Part shown: one piece after another, positions 1 through 8,424 of the stretch
Layout of the letters: every line of letters starts with the position of its first letter
Numbering within the stretch: position 1 is the first letter of the stretch
Source: G963668605 sp963793625
GTDB lineage: Bacteria > Acidobacteriota > Terriglobia > Bryobacterales > Bryobacteraceae
Assembly (NCBI GenBank): GCA_963793625.1
Contig: CAWCAT010000005.1
Coordinates: forward strand, 124,001-188,000
Direction of reading: 5' to 3'
DNA length: 64,000 nt
Made by a program: the position numbers and the translations under genes
Notes under the pieces: generated by a model
Told to the model about the DNA's origin: nothing
What the model saw: only the letters and a program-made list of their open reading frames with translations
Database searches by the model: none

Positions 1-232
1 CGACGGGCAGCAGCAGGTCAGCGAAAATGATCGCAGCGTCCACATCCAGTGCTTCTACTGGTTGGAGGGTTACGGTTGCCGCGAGGTCAGGACGTTTACA
101 GATGTCCAGAATTCCGTGGTGCGCACGGATATCGCGGTACTGCTTCATATAACGGCCAGCCTGACGCATAAACCAGACGGGACGAACGTCCGTTGGCCTG
201 CGCCGGCAGGCGTCCAAAAAGCGGCTGTTCAT
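1..232 (-). CDS. hemE: uroporphyrinogen decarboxylase, N-terminal part (cut by window edge)
   Basis: HemE decarboxylates the four acetate side chains of uroporphyrinogen III to give coproporphyrinogen III in cytoplasmic heme synthesis. Only the first 77 residues lie in the window. Translating the minus strand from the ATG at 232 gives MNSRFLDACRR, then the family signature RPVWFMRQAGRYMKQYR at about residues 17-33, and FADLLLPV at the edge. The ATG overlaps the apbE stop as ATGA, so it should be the last visible gene of the rimP-nusA-infB-rbfA transcription unit. The signature is unmistakable; the missing C-terminus cannot be judged. Confidence 0.93.
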   Translation of the reverse strand, partial: MNSRFLDACRRRPTDVRPVWFMRQAGRYMKQYRDIRAHHGILDICKRPDLAATVTLQPVEALDVDAAIIFADLLLPV

Positions 233-1194
233 GGGAGCCACGCGCATGCAAGTTCCGATCTGTCTTCGCAAAAGTACACGCGAAAGTCTTTGGGTTTGTT
301 TTTGGCCGTCCACTGACGACCCTGAATAAAATACGGCTTGGTCCAGGCTTCACTGTCGATCGTCCTGGCGGAAATCACCGATACTGATAGCGTTCCCTGT
401 GCGGGGAAACCGGTACGTGGATCCATGATGTGACTGTAGATGCGCCCCTCGGCACGGAAAAACTTTTCGTCATTTCCGGACGTGGACATCGATTGATCTT
501 TCAGTACAACCTCCTGAACCGTATCCCCATGCTTCTTCGGATTGCGGATTTTCAACCGCCATCCCTGTTCGTTGGGCGGTGCGCCCATTGCGTAAATACT
601 GCTGCCACCCGCTGTGATCAGAGCGATCTTGATTCCATTCGCCTTCAGTACTTCCACCATGCGGTCCACCGCATATCCTTTGCCGATGCCGCCAGGGTCT
701 AGTTCCACCCCTTTTTGACTGAACCGGATCGACAGCGTTTTCGGGTCGAGCAGTACTTTTTGATACCCGATTCTCCCTAAAACGCCGCGAACTTCGGCGC
801 GGTGCGGCAAACGCCCTGTCTTTTTATAAAATCCCCAGAGCTTCATCAATGGCCCGACTGTAATGTCGAACGTGCCACCGCTTCTGCGGCTGTAATCCAG
901 GCACGCGTCCACCAATCGGTACAGCTCTTCAGAAACCCTGACTGGCCGGTCGGCCGCGAACCGGTTCACTTCGCTCCATTCGCTCTCCGGACGGTAGTTG
1001 GAGAGCAACTGCTCCAGGCGGTGGACTTCCTCGAAGGCCTGCTCCGAGGCGGAACGCATCCGATTGGCGTCCGTGCCATACAGCACCAGGGAGAATCCCG
1101 TGCCCATGGCGTCCTGACTGTCCTCTAAACGGAGCAGATCTCCGGCATACAGAGCCGTCGACGCCAACAACAAAACTATCACAAACCGACTCAT
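229..1194 (-). CDS. apbE: FAD:protein FMN transferase (ApbE family)
   Basis: ApbE proteins move FMN from FAD onto a Ser or Thr of target proteins such as Rnf/Nqr subunits, outside the inner membrane. The 321-residue product starts with a signal peptide (MSRFVIVLLLASTALYAG). It carries family motifs: DAMGTGF near residue 28, a GTFDITVGPLMKLWGF segment, DPGGIGKGYAVD near 168, TSGND near 238, and HIMDPRTG near 255, which contributes to Mg binding. Length fits the family. The start overlaps the rbfA stop (ATGA) and the stop overlaps the hemE start. No flavinylated partner gene is visible nearby, so the substrate is unknown. Confidence 0.93.
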   Translation of the reverse strand: MSRFVIVLLLASTALYAGDLLRLEDSQDAMGTGFSLVLYGTDANRMRSASEQAFEEVHRLEQLLSNYRPESEWSEVNRFAADRPVRVSEELYRLVDACLDYSRRSGGTFDITVGPLMKLWGFYKKTGRLPHRAEVRGVLGRIGYQKVLLDPKTLSIRFSQKGVELDPGGIGKGYAVDRMVEVLKANGIKIALITAGGSSIYAMGAPPNEQGWRLKIRNPKKHGDTVQEVVLKDQSMSTSGNDEKFFRAEGRIYSHIMDPRTGFPAQGTLSVSVISARTIDSEAWTKPYFIQGRQWTAKNKPKDFRVYFCEDRSELACAWLP

Positions 1195-1565
1195 TCTACA
1201 GGGTTTTTTTGATCCTCTCGCGGTCTTCCCTTGCGCATGCGTTTGAGCAAATGGGCGAGTTTCTTGGTGTCAACCATCGCATCCAGCTCAAAACGGATCT
1301 CGGGAACCCGGAAAATATCAATCCTGTCAGCCAGTTGGTGGCGAATGAAGCCACCCGCTTTGCGGACGGCTTCAAGGGTTTCGGCCTGCTCGGCAGGTTC
1401 AGCGGCAATCTGGACCATAACTCGGGCTTTGCGCGAATCGGGAGAAACGTGGACGTCGGTTACTGTCACCGCAAGCATTCGCGGATCTGACAATTCGTAC
1501 CCAATAATCTCGTTGATCTCCTCGCGCATCGCCTCGGACAATCGTTGTAGGCGGCGGGGATCCAT
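1191..1565 (-). CDS. rbfA: 30S ribosome-binding factor RbfA
   Basis: RbfA is a small KH-fold factor that binds the 30S subunit and helps mature the 5' end of 16S rRNA. The 124-residue protein shows the expected pattern: an N-terminal helix RLQRLSEAMREEINEII, then ELSDPRMLAVTVTDVHVSPD near residues 24-43, and the terminal RVPEIRFELDAMVD stretch. Length is typical. It lies in the conserved rimP-nusA-infB-rbfA order, 15 bases after the DUF503 gene, and its stop overlaps the apbE ATG. Confidence 0.95.
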   Translation of the reverse strand: MDPRRLQRLSEAMREEINEIIGYELSDPRMLAVTVTDVHVSPDSRKARVMVQIAAEPAEQAETLEAVRKAGGFIRHQLADRIDIFRVPEIRFELDAMVDTKKLAHLLKRMRKGRPREDQKNPVE

Positions 1566-1580
1566 AGGGCTCTTACCCTA

Positions 1581-1868
1581 TTATTCCAGCCATTCGACCG
1601 ATGTGCCAACCAGATCTCCAGTAAGAATTGTAAATGCTTCAGTTTCAACCATTTGCAGAACAGCTTCGGCGCGACCGCGATCTCCGGAAACCGTGACAAT
1701 TGCGATAACTGCGTGTTGCCAGGAGTCCTGATGATCGATTTCAGCGACCGAAACGTTGAATTTTACACGCAATCGGTCTTTGAGACCGCGGACTACGTGA
1801 CGCTTTTCTTTAAGGGAATGGGAATGCTCGATGAGGAGTTCGAGAGTGAGGACGCCAATTGCGGGCAT
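1581..1868 (-). CDS. ylxP: DUF503 family protein (YlxP-like)
   Basis: Small protein of the DUF503/YlxP family, regularly found between infB and rbfA; its biochemical role is not established. The 95-residue product from the ATG at 1868 begins MPAIGVLTLELLIEHSHSLKEK, matching the family opening with the SLKEKR motif, and continues with VRGLKDRLRVKFNVSVAEI. An in-frame upstream start at 1889 would add seven residues encoded inside the palindromic element at 1875-1941, so the internal ATG is preferred. It is part of the infB operon, following infB by about 80 bases. Confidence 0.88.
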   Translation of the reverse strand: MPAIGVLTLELLIEHSHSLKEKRHVVRGLKDRLRVKFNVSVAEIDHQDSWQHAVIAIVTVSGDRGRAEAVLQMVETEAFTILTGDLVGTSVEWLE

Positions 1869-1874
1869 GAAAAA

Positions 1875-1941
1875 GCCACCGGTGCTCACCGATGAACACA
1901 GATAAAAGAATTATCAGCGTCTATCTGTGCTCACCGGTGGC
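1875..1941. repeat. imperfect palindromic intergenic repeat between infB and ylxP
   Basis: Left arm 1875-1903 starts GCCACCGGTG and ends ACACAGATA. Right arm 1922-1941 reads TATCTGTGCTCACCGGTGGC. The outer 10 bp are perfectly inverted and the inner 7 bp (ACAGATA/TATCTGT) pair again; the left arm has about 10 extra bases. Words of the type CATCTGTG...CACCGGTGGC recall dispersed intergenic repeats common in bacterial genomes. In RNA it would form a strong hairpin inside the operon. Whether it terminates, protects or merely inserts is unknown. Confidence 0.75.
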
Positions 1942-1949
1942 AGATTTTG

Positions 1950-4900
1950 TTAAGCCGAAAGTTCGACTGCTACCTTCTCCATCGCAAAGGCTTCAATAAT
2001 GTCGCCCGGCTTGATGTCGTTGTAGCCAGTAATCGTGAGGCCGCATTCAAAGCCAGTCTTTACTTCGCGGGCATCATCCTTGAAGCGCTTGAGTGAGTCG
2101 AGGCGGCCTGTATGGACCACCACGTTGTCACGCAGCAACCGGACTTGCGCATCGCGCACCATCGAGCCGTCCTGTACCAGGCAGCCTGCCACCGTTCCGA
2201 TCTTGGAGATGTGGTACACCTCGCGGACTTCGGCGCGGCCCTTGTATGTTTCCTTGAAAACCGGCTCAAGCATGCCGGTCATCGCGCGTTTAACCTCGTC
2301 TGTCAGCTCGTAGATGATGGTGTGAAGGCGAATGTCCACCTTCTCCTTCTCCGAGAGATTCAACGCATTCCGTTCCGGACGTACGTTGAAGCCGATCACG
2401 ATGGCGTTGGAGGCCGAAGCCAGCAGCACGTCCGTTTCGTTGATGGCGCCGACTCCGCTATGCAGCACGCGGACCTTGATCTTGTCGTTGGAAAGCTTCT
2501 GCAGGGTGTCCGAGATAACTTCGGCGGTGCCGCCCACATCGGTCTTGAGAATGATCGGCAATTCCTTGGTTTCGCCTTCGCGCAGTTGCTGATGCAACTG
2601 GTCGAGCGAGAGACGAGCGCCCTTGGCCATTGCCTGATCACGAGCCTTGGACTCGCGATAGATAACAATCTGTTTCGCCTTGGTGGTATCGGTAACCACC
2701 TGGAATGTGTCGCCCACATCCGGCAGCGATTCAAGACCCAGAACTTCCGCTGGGGTCGAAGGACCAGCCGACCGGATTGGAGCTCCGCGATCATCGAACA
2801 TTGCTCGAACCTTGCCGAATACCGCGCCGCAGATGAAGTAATCGCCCACATTGAGCGTACCGCTCTGCACCAGCACGGTTGCGACAGGTCCACGACCGCG
2901 ATCGAGTTTCTCTTCGAGCACTGTACCAACTGCAGGACGCGCCGGATTGGATTTCAGATCTTCCATTTCGGCAACCAGCAGGATCATCTCGAGCAGTGTC
3001 TCGATCCCTTCCTGGGTTCTGGCTGAAACAGGGACCATGATGGTGGTGCCACCCCAGTCTTCCGGCAGCAATCCGCGGTCTGAGAGTTGCTGTTTGATAC
3101 GGTCAGGCTGCGCGTTCGGTTTGTCTATTTTGTTGACAGCCACAATGATCGGTACTTCAGCGGCGCGGGCGTGATCGATGGCTTCCAGTGTCTGCGGCAT
3201 CACACCGTCGTCCGCCGCAACCACCAGAACCACGATGTCGGTCACCTTGGCGCCACGGGCACGCATGCGTGTGAACGCTTCGTGACCCGGCGTATCGATG
3301 AACACGATCTGCTGGCCGTTCTTTTCAACCTGATATGCGCCGATATGCTGTGTAATCCCGCCGGCTTCGCGTGATGCCACGCTGGTGGAGCGGATTACAT
3401 CGAGCAGTGAGGTCTTACCGTGATCGACGTGGCCCATGATTGTAACCACGGGAGGACGTTTGACCAGGTCCTTCGTCTCTTCGGTCTGCGCCAGCTCTGA
3501 GGTCGCTTCTTCTTCGTAGCTCACCTTGTTGGTGGAAGCGCCGAATTCACGCGATACTTCTTCCGCCAGCTTGCCGTCGAGCGATTGGTTGATGGTCGCG
3601 AAGATCTTGCGCTCCACCAGCTTCTTGATAACGAGATTGGCCTTGACGCCAAGCTTTTCGGAAAGTTCCTTGACCGTGATGCCTTCGGAAATCGTAATTT
3701 CGCGATCGACAGGCGGTGGACCTTCCTGCTGATGCCGCCTGCTGGGCATCCGCAAACGGCCTTCCTGCTCTTCGCGCACATGCGCCAGAGGACGGCCGCG
3801 CTTGCCCATATCGCGGCGTTGCGCGTCGGTCAGAATAACTTCGGGTTCCAGGCGGACGCCGGTGGATGTTGGATGCATCGGGCGTCCACGCATCCCAGGA
3901 CGCGGCGGACCACCAGGTCCGGGCGGACGTCCAAACGTTTGCTGGCCCGGACGCATCGGCCCACGATAAATGGGCTGTCCGGGAATTGGAGTCGATTGCG
4001 GGCGTCCCGGTGACGCAGGGCGTACCTGCGGTTGTCCGGGCATGGCCTTGGCCTGCTGAGTCTGCTGCAGACGGGCGACCAGATCCGGACGCGGCGGAAC
4101 TACAGGCCGGGCGACAGGCTGTCCAGCCAAAGTGCGCTGTCCTGGCTGCGGCGGGGCCTGCGGGGGCCGCGGAGCTTGCGGCGCGCTGCTCTGGCCTGGT
4201 TGTTGCGATTGCGGGTGCGGCCGTGTCACTGGAGGCCGCGGAATCTGTGCCGGGCGCTGTACTTGCGGCGGACGCGGTGTTCCTGGCACTGCACTGGCCG
4301 GTTCGGCCGGAGCATTCGGGAACGGCTGGCGCGGTCCGGTCAGAATCTGTCCGGGACGCGGCGTAGTCGGCAGCGGCTTGGCATGAATGGTTCCTGCTCG
4401 CGGACCAGGTGCAATTACACCGGCGGGCGGCATGGCAGGGGCCGATTGAACAGGCCTGGCCGGTGGCGGCGCTGGAGGCCGTGGTGCCGCGGGGGCAGCC
4501 GGAGCCGCAGGTCGAGCAGCACCGGGCTGCAGAACAGGCGGATGGAGCGGACTCCCATGCGAAAGCGGCGGCCTGATAGGCTGCATGCGCGGCGGCGCTA
4601 CGTGAGCTTCTTCGGCGGGTGCGGGTGTCGGAGCCGGCGGGGCTGGCTGTTCCACGACGACCTTCTCCGCGGGTGCGGGCGGCGCTACTACAGGTGCGCG
4701 CGCCACTTCCACCGGGCGAGCTTCGGCGGGGGGAACGGGGTCAAACAGGCCACGTTCCTCGGTGCCTTCGCTTACCGGCATTTCTTCGAGCTCGGGATAA
4801 GATGGGCCGTCGGTGAGAAGCTTGTGCTTCAGTTTCTCAGCGACATCCTCGTCAATCGAGCTGGAGTGCGTCTTTTTCTCTTCAACGCCGAGTTCGGGCA

Positions 4901-4970
4901 ACAGCTCGAGAATCCTGTTCGGCTTGACCTCGAGCTCGCGTGCCAGCTCGTTGATACGAATTTTCTTCAT
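1950..4970 (-). CDS. infB: translation initiation factor IF-2
   Basis: IF-2 is the GTPase that brings fMet-tRNA to the 30S P site and promotes subunit joining. The 1006-residue protein has an IF2_N helix bundle at the start (KIRINELARELEV), a very long Pro/Ala/Arg/Gln-rich low-complexity linker at about residues 70-400, a second IF2_N-like segment (ITVKELSEKLGVKANLVIKKL), and the G domain: GHVDHGKT near 512, DTPGHEAFT and NKIDKPN. Domains II to IV follow, ending in VEL. The linker makes it longer than the enterobacterial protein. No ylxR lies between nusA and infB; the gap is 69 bases. Confidence 0.98.
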   Translation of the reverse strand: MKKIRINELARELEVKPNRILELLPELGVEEKKTHSSSIDEDVAEKLKHKLLTDGPSYPELEEMPVSEGTEERGLFDPVPPAEARPVEVARAPVVAPPAPAEKVVVEQPAPPAPTPAPAEEAHVAPPRMQPIRPPLSHGSPLHPPVLQPGAARPAAPAAPAAPRPPAPPPARPVQSAPAMPPAGVIAPGPRAGTIHAKPLPTTPRPGQILTGPRQPFPNAPAEPASAVPGTPRPPQVQRPAQIPRPPVTRPHPQSQQPGQSSAPQAPRPPQAPPQPGQRTLAGQPVARPVVPPRPDLVARLQQTQQAKAMPGQPQVRPASPGRPQSTPIPGQPIYRGPMRPGQQTFGRPPGPGGPPRPGMRGRPMHPTSTGVRLEPEVILTDAQRRDMGKRGRPLAHVREEQEGRLRMPSRRHQQEGPPPVDREITISEGITVKELSEKLGVKANLVIKKLVERKIFATINQSLDGKLAEEVSREFGASTNKVSYEEEATSELAQTEETKDLVKRPPVVTIMGHVDHGKTSLLDVIRSTSVASREAGGITQHIGAYQVEKNGQQIVFIDTPGHEAFTRMRARGAKVTDIVVLVVAADDGVMPQTLEAIDHARAAEVPIIVAVNKIDKPNAQPDRIKQQLSDRGLLPEDWGGTTIMVPVSARTQEGIETLLEMILLVAEMEDLKSNPARPAVGTVLEEKLDRGRGPVATVLVQSGTLNVGDYFICGAVFGKVRAMFDDRGAPIRSAGPSTPAEVLGLESLPDVGDTFQVVTDTTKAKQIVIYRESKARDQAMAKGARLSLDQLHQQLREGETKELPIILKTDVGGTAEVISDTLQKLSNDKIKVRVLHSGVGAINETDVLLASASNAIVIGFNVRPERNALNLSEKEKVDIRLHTIIYELTDEVKRAMTGMLEPVFKETYKGRAEVREVYHISKIGTVAGCLVQDGSMVRDAQVRLLRDNVVVHTGRLDSLKRFKDDAREVKTGFECGLTITGYNDIKPGDIIEAFAMEKVAVELSA

Positions 4971-5039
4971 ATGTTGCAGTACTGCTCTAACCTCGCCCCG
5001 AACCTGTTACGACCGCATTGGTTTTCCCCTCTTGCAGGA

Positions 5040-6489
5040 CTATCCGTTGCTGGGTAGGCGCTCAGACACAACAGTGGCGTCCGAGTTCTTTATCGTATCA
5101 GATTCAGCGTCTTGCGGATCGGTGGCGTCTTCTTGCAATTCCGCCTCACTAGCCGCTTCCCCAGTTTCGACCGGAATTTCTTCGGCCGTTTCTGTTTGTT
5201 CTACCGCCTCGTCGTACTCTTGCGGCTCGAACTGCCCGTAATAATTGTTGACTGCAATCTGGATCTGTTCGACCATCTCCGGCGTGACTTCCCGAATCTC
5301 TTCGAGTTGCTCCGGAGTCATTGCGCCGAGTTTCTCCACCGTGCCGATCCCGGCTTGTACCAGGAGTTCCACGACATTTTCATCCAGCCCGTGTTCCATC
5401 AAAATCGAGACCGGCGCGCCCTGGATCAGCTGGTTTGCCATGATCGATTCGACTTCCTGGCGCTTCTCTTCTTCGCTCTTGATATCGATTTTCCATCCGA
5501 GCAATTTTGCAGCCAGACGTACGTTCTGGCCCTTTTTGCCGATGGCTAGCGAAAGCTGCGTGTCATCAACGATCACTTCCATGTGCTTGTCTTCGTTGCT
5601 GACAATTGCGACACGGCTGATCTTCGCAGGGCTCAAGCGCATGAGTTGCAAATGTAACTGCATCGTCTGCGAATTCGATGATGTCGATCTTCTCGCCGCG
5701 CAGTTCGCGAATGATGGATTGAACGCGCATGCCCTTCATGCCGACGCAGGCGCCCACGCTATCCACATCCCGGTCACGGCTCAGCACTGCGATCTTGGTA
5801 CGTTCGCCGGCTTCCCGCGCACAGGCCTTGATCACGACCGTGTTGTCGTAGATTTCGGGGACTTCCTGCTCGAACAGGCGTTTCACGAATTCCGCATCCG
5901 CCCGCGACACGATCACGCCCGCATTCTTTCCGGACTTCTCGACGCTCTTGATGATGCAGCGAATCCGCTCGCCCACGCTGAAGCTTTCCAGCTTGGACTG
6001 TTCTTTTTTGGGCAGGCGGGCCTCGGTTTTTCCGATGTCCACTGCCAGATCCTGACCTTCGGCGCGTTTCACAACGCAATTCACCAGTTCACCAACGCGA
6101 CCCGAAAATTCGGAGTGAATGGTTTCGCGTTCGGCCTCCCGCACCTTCTGCAGGATGACCTGTTTGGCGGTTTGAGCGGAGATGCGTCCCAACGCATCCA
6201 TGTTCTTGGCAATGCGTATTTCTGAACCGATCGCGGCCGCTGGATCCACCCGTTGCGCTTCCGCCAGGGTGAGATCACGGTCTTTATCCTCAACAACATC
6301 CACTACGCGCTTGACTGCGAAAATTTGGATGCCGAGCTTGTTATCGAAGTCGGCAACAAGGTCTTCGTTCGTGCGGAAGTGTTTCCGGGCGGCCGTAAGC
6401 ATGGCGTCCTTGACGGCGTCCAGGACAACCTGCGGATCGATGCCCTTTTCCTTGCTCAGAATTTCGATTGACTGATAGATCGTGCCCAC
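5040..6489 (-). CDS. nusA: transcription termination/antitermination factor NusA, interrupted by a +1 frameshift
   Basis: NusA binds RNA polymerase and controls pausing, termination and antitermination. The first frame holds the N-terminal domain, S1 (from about GRVGELVNCVVKR) and KH1, running to GEKIDIIEFADDAVTFATHAL. The second frame continues as SPAKISRVAIVSNEDKHMEV, KH2 with AIGKKGQNVRLA, and an acidic tail. The join needs removal of one base, the G at 5634 after codon CTT, giving about 482 residues. The GTG at 6489 is chosen as start because GAGG lies five bases upstream and the protein then begins GTIYQSIEILSKEKGID as in homologues; an upstream in-frame GTG at 6528 overlaps the end of rimP. 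The frameshift is probably a sequence error because the gene is normally essential. Confidence 0.93.
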
Positions 6490-6521
6490 TCTTACCTCGT
6501 TTCCAAATTGTCCGGGAAAAA

Positions 6522-6986
6522 TTACCACTCGAACTTGAGATTGGCCTTCTTCAGTTGTTGCAGATGGAACCGGACGGCCTGGCCCGGAGCTGGCTCCAGG
6601 GTCACTTCGTCATTGGAAAAGCCTATCAGGGTACCATCCCAGAGAGCCTTGCCTTCGACCGGCTCCTTTAGAACTACCTTGATTTTCTTTCCCAAAAACC
6701 GCTCAAAATCACGCGGTTTGATCAGTTTCCGCTCTACGCCCGGCGTGCTGACTTCCAGCGTGTAGCTATCTCCTGGAATGACGTCTTCCGCGTCCAGTAT
6801 GGTTCCAACCTGATGCGAGACATGCTCGCAATTCGATAGGCTGGCTCCCTCCGGCTTGTCAATATAAATACGGACAAGACGTGCCTTGCCTGCGCCCTTG
6901 ATCTCAACCTCGACTACCTCGAGGCCTTCGGGCGTAGCCACACGTTCGGCGATCTCCGTAATTCTTACTACCAACTCGTCCGTCAT
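6522..6986 (-). CDS. rimP: ribosome maturation factor RimP
   Basis: RimP assists 30S assembly and is usually the first gene of the nusA-infB operon, as here. From the ATG at 6986 the product is about 154 residues, starting MTDELVVRITEIAERVA. Family elements include LEVVEVEIKG, the RIYIDKPEG stretch, YTLEVSTPGVERKL and the C-terminal SH3-like part with ALWDGTLIGFSNDEVTL. A longer reading from 7031 would begin inside the leader hairpin and is not favoured. The stop lies in the nusA leader, 32 bases before the chosen nusA GTG. Confidence 0.93.
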   Translation of the reverse strand: MTDELVVRITEIAERVATPEGLEVVEVEIKGAGKARLVRIYIDKPEGASLSNCEHVSHQVGTILDAEDVIPGDSYTLEVSTPGVERKLIKPRDFERFLGKKIKVVLKEPVEGKALWDGTLIGFSNDEVTLEPAPGQAVRFHLQQLKKANLKFEW

Positions 6987-7009
6987 GTTCCGGGAAGTGA
7001 AAGAACAAC

Positions 7010-7032
7010 AAAAAAGTGGGCTTTCGCCCACT
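7010..7032 (-). terminator. leader hairpin plus T-tract ahead of rimP (attenuator-like)
   Basis: Read on the minus strand, a perfect 7-bp stem AGTGGGC/GCCCACT (7032-7026 with 7021-7015, loop GAAA) is followed by six T at 7015-7010. It has the form of an intrinsic terminator. It lies only about 15 bases downstream of the predicted transcription start from the TATAAT at 7060-7055 and about 24 bases before the rimP ATG. It may attenuate the operon or simply end transcription from the Spy-like gene. Similar hairpins in front of rimP are known in other bacteria (rimP leader); the relation here is inferred. Confidence 0.7.
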
Positions 7033-7054
7033 GCTGGTGTCCGACCTCACACTA

Positions 7055-7060
7055 ATTATA
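7055..7060 (-). promoter_or_regulatory. -10 box of the rimP-nusA-infB operon
   Basis: A perfect TATAAT on the minus strand, about 70 bases upstream of the rimP ATG, in the context GTGTATAATTAG. No good TTGACA lies at the ideal distance. Transcription would start near 7047 and run almost at once into the hairpin at 7032-7010. Confidence 0.55.
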
Positions 7061-7158
7061 CACGAACGGACTGGGACTGTGCCTCTAAACGCGAGCGCCC
7101 CGGTTTGGGAACGGATCCCGAGCTGGGGCGCGAACAATCAGCTACTGCGTTTTAACTG

Positions 7159-7587
7159 TTACTGCTGCTTTTTCCTGCCCTCGCCGCCCTTGCGTTCACC
7201 GCCAGGTCCACCGCGGCGTTCGGCCATCATGGCTTCGTACTTTTTCATCTGATCAGCGTCGAGAACCGTACCAATCTTTTCAAGAGTCTCTTTGCGCACC
7301 TTGGCCATATCGTCCATCATCTCTTTCGATGGCGGCTGACCGGGTTCCGGTTTGTACTTTTCGCGAAGAGCCATCTGCTTGGTCATGCTGGCTTCCAGAA
7401 TCGGGCGAAGCTTTGTTTCCTGATCAGCGGTGAGATTCAGGCGCTCTTTCATGCCGTTGATCTGGCGCTCGACCATCTGCTTCGGGTCGCCGCCGCGGCC
7501 GCCGCCAGGACCCTGGGCAAAGGCCGAAACGCCCAAGGCTAGAGCGACAACCGTGCCGATCGCAAGCTTTCGTGTAACCAAATTCAT
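7159..7587 (-). CDS. Spy/CpxP-like small periplasmic protein
   Basis: Secreted 142-residue protein. An N-terminal signal peptide (MNLVTRKLAIGTVVALALGVSAFAQ) is followed by a Gly-rich stretch, then a helical, charged body with the LTxxQ-type motif LNLTADQETKLRPIL near residue 50 and LDADQMKKYEAMM near 110. The tail is Gly/Lys/Arg-rich. This architecture resembles Spy/CpxP-type periplasmic chaperones or metal/stress sensors, but that role is inferred. A strong Shine-Dalgarno AGGAGG precedes the ATG. It is separate from the rimP operon, with its own upstream region shared divergently with the cupin gene. Confidence 0.75.
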   Translation of the reverse strand: MNLVTRKLAIGTVVALALGVSAFAQGPGGGRGGDPKQMVERQINGMKERLNLTADQETKLRPILEASMTKQMALREKYKPEPGQPPSKEMMDDMAKVRKETLEKIGTVLDADQMKKYEAMMAERRGGPGGERKGGEGRKKQQ

Positions 7588-7714
7588 ATCAAAACCTCCT
7601 CAGGTTCAGTTATGTAAACCCAAGGGTTGGTCGAAAGACCCGCCAGTTCACGTAAAGTTTTTGTAAAGTCAGGTTTAGAGTGTAAAACAACTTAGCGAGC
7701 ACGAGGAGCGAATC

Positions 7715-8059
7715 ATGAGCAATCCGGTGCGTAGCCGTGTGGTCCGTCTTGCCGAGGCTTTAACGGGTATCCCGGGCCCTGCGGGCGAGCACTCCGTCAG
7801 CCTCTTGCAGCGCGGCACCCTTCACGTAAAACTGTCCGTCCCTGGTGCGCATGCGGACCAACAGAAGCCGCACGCACAGGACGAGGTCTATGTCATCATC
7901 CGCGGCCGAGGCGTCCTATTCCACGACGGCGAGCGGGACCGATTCGAGCCAGGCGACCTTCTGTTTGTGGCTGCCGGAACCGAGCATCGCTTCGAGGACT
8001 TTAGCGAGGACCTCGCCGTGTGGGTTGTTTTCTACGGACCTCCTGGTGGCGAGGCATAG
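7715..8059 (+). CDS. cupin-domain protein
   Basis: A 114-residue single-domain cupin. The two conserved motifs are visible: GAHADQQKPHAQDEVYVIIRG with metal-ligand candidates His/His/Glu near residues 45-58, and GDLLFVAAGTEHRFEDF with the second-motif His near 91. It starts with ATG after GAGGAG. Such proteins bind metal in a small beta barrel and range from sugar-binding to dioxygenase roles; nothing here sets the substrate. It converges on nirD with a four-base gap. Confidence 0.82.
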   Translation: MSNPVRSRVVRLAEALTGIPGPAGEHSVSLLQRGTLHVKLSVPGAHADQQKPHAQDEVYVIIRGRGVLFHDGERDRFEPGDLLFVAAGTEHRFEDFSEDLAVWVVFYGPPGGEA

Positions 8060-8063
8060 CCTT

Positions 8064-8411
8064 TTATGCTGCTTCTTCTTGCTCGGAATCCTTTTCCTTT
8101 GCGCTGGATAGCTGAATTTCGATAATCCCATCCACCACGCGCACGGGATACGTTCTTACCCCCACAGGAACGTCGGGTCGAGTGACGCGACCGGAATCCA
8201 GGCATACCTTCCAGCCATGCAGCGGACACACCACGCTCTGACCCGTGACCATGCCGTCGCACAGCGGACCCTGATTATGCGGGCAGCGGTTATCAACGGC
8301 GAGGAACTTGTCCGGCAGCCGAAAGATAGCGATTTCCTTTCTGCCAAATTCCACGCAGCGCCCCTCGCGCAACGGAATGCTGTCTGTATAAGTAACCTTG
8401 GTCCAGCTCAT
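8064..8411 (-). CDS. nirD: assimilatory nitrite reductase small subunit, Rieske type
   Basis: NirD is the small partner of the NADH-dependent siroheme nitrite reductase NirBD. The 115-residue protein carries a Rieske [2Fe-2S] site: CPHN near residue 42 and CPLHGW near 62, with a FGRKEIAIFRL strand before it. It follows nirB by 13 bases as the last gene of the nitrate assimilation operon. The tail is acidic (SAKEKDSEQEE). Confidence 0.93.
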   Translation of the reverse strand: MSWTKVTYTDSIPLREGRCVEFGRKEIAIFRLPDKFLAVDNRCPHNQGPLCDGMVTGQSVVCPLHGWKVCLDSGRVTRPDVPVGVRTYPVRVVDGIIEIQLSSAKEKDSEQEEAA

Positions 8412-8424
8412 AATCTTTCCCTTT

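Noticed and set aside
4032..5057. Long Arg-rich plus-strand reading frame opposite the infB linker
   Set aside because: It is antisense to the low-complexity Pro/Ala linker of infB; composition is the mirror of GC-rich codons, with no start signal or family pattern.
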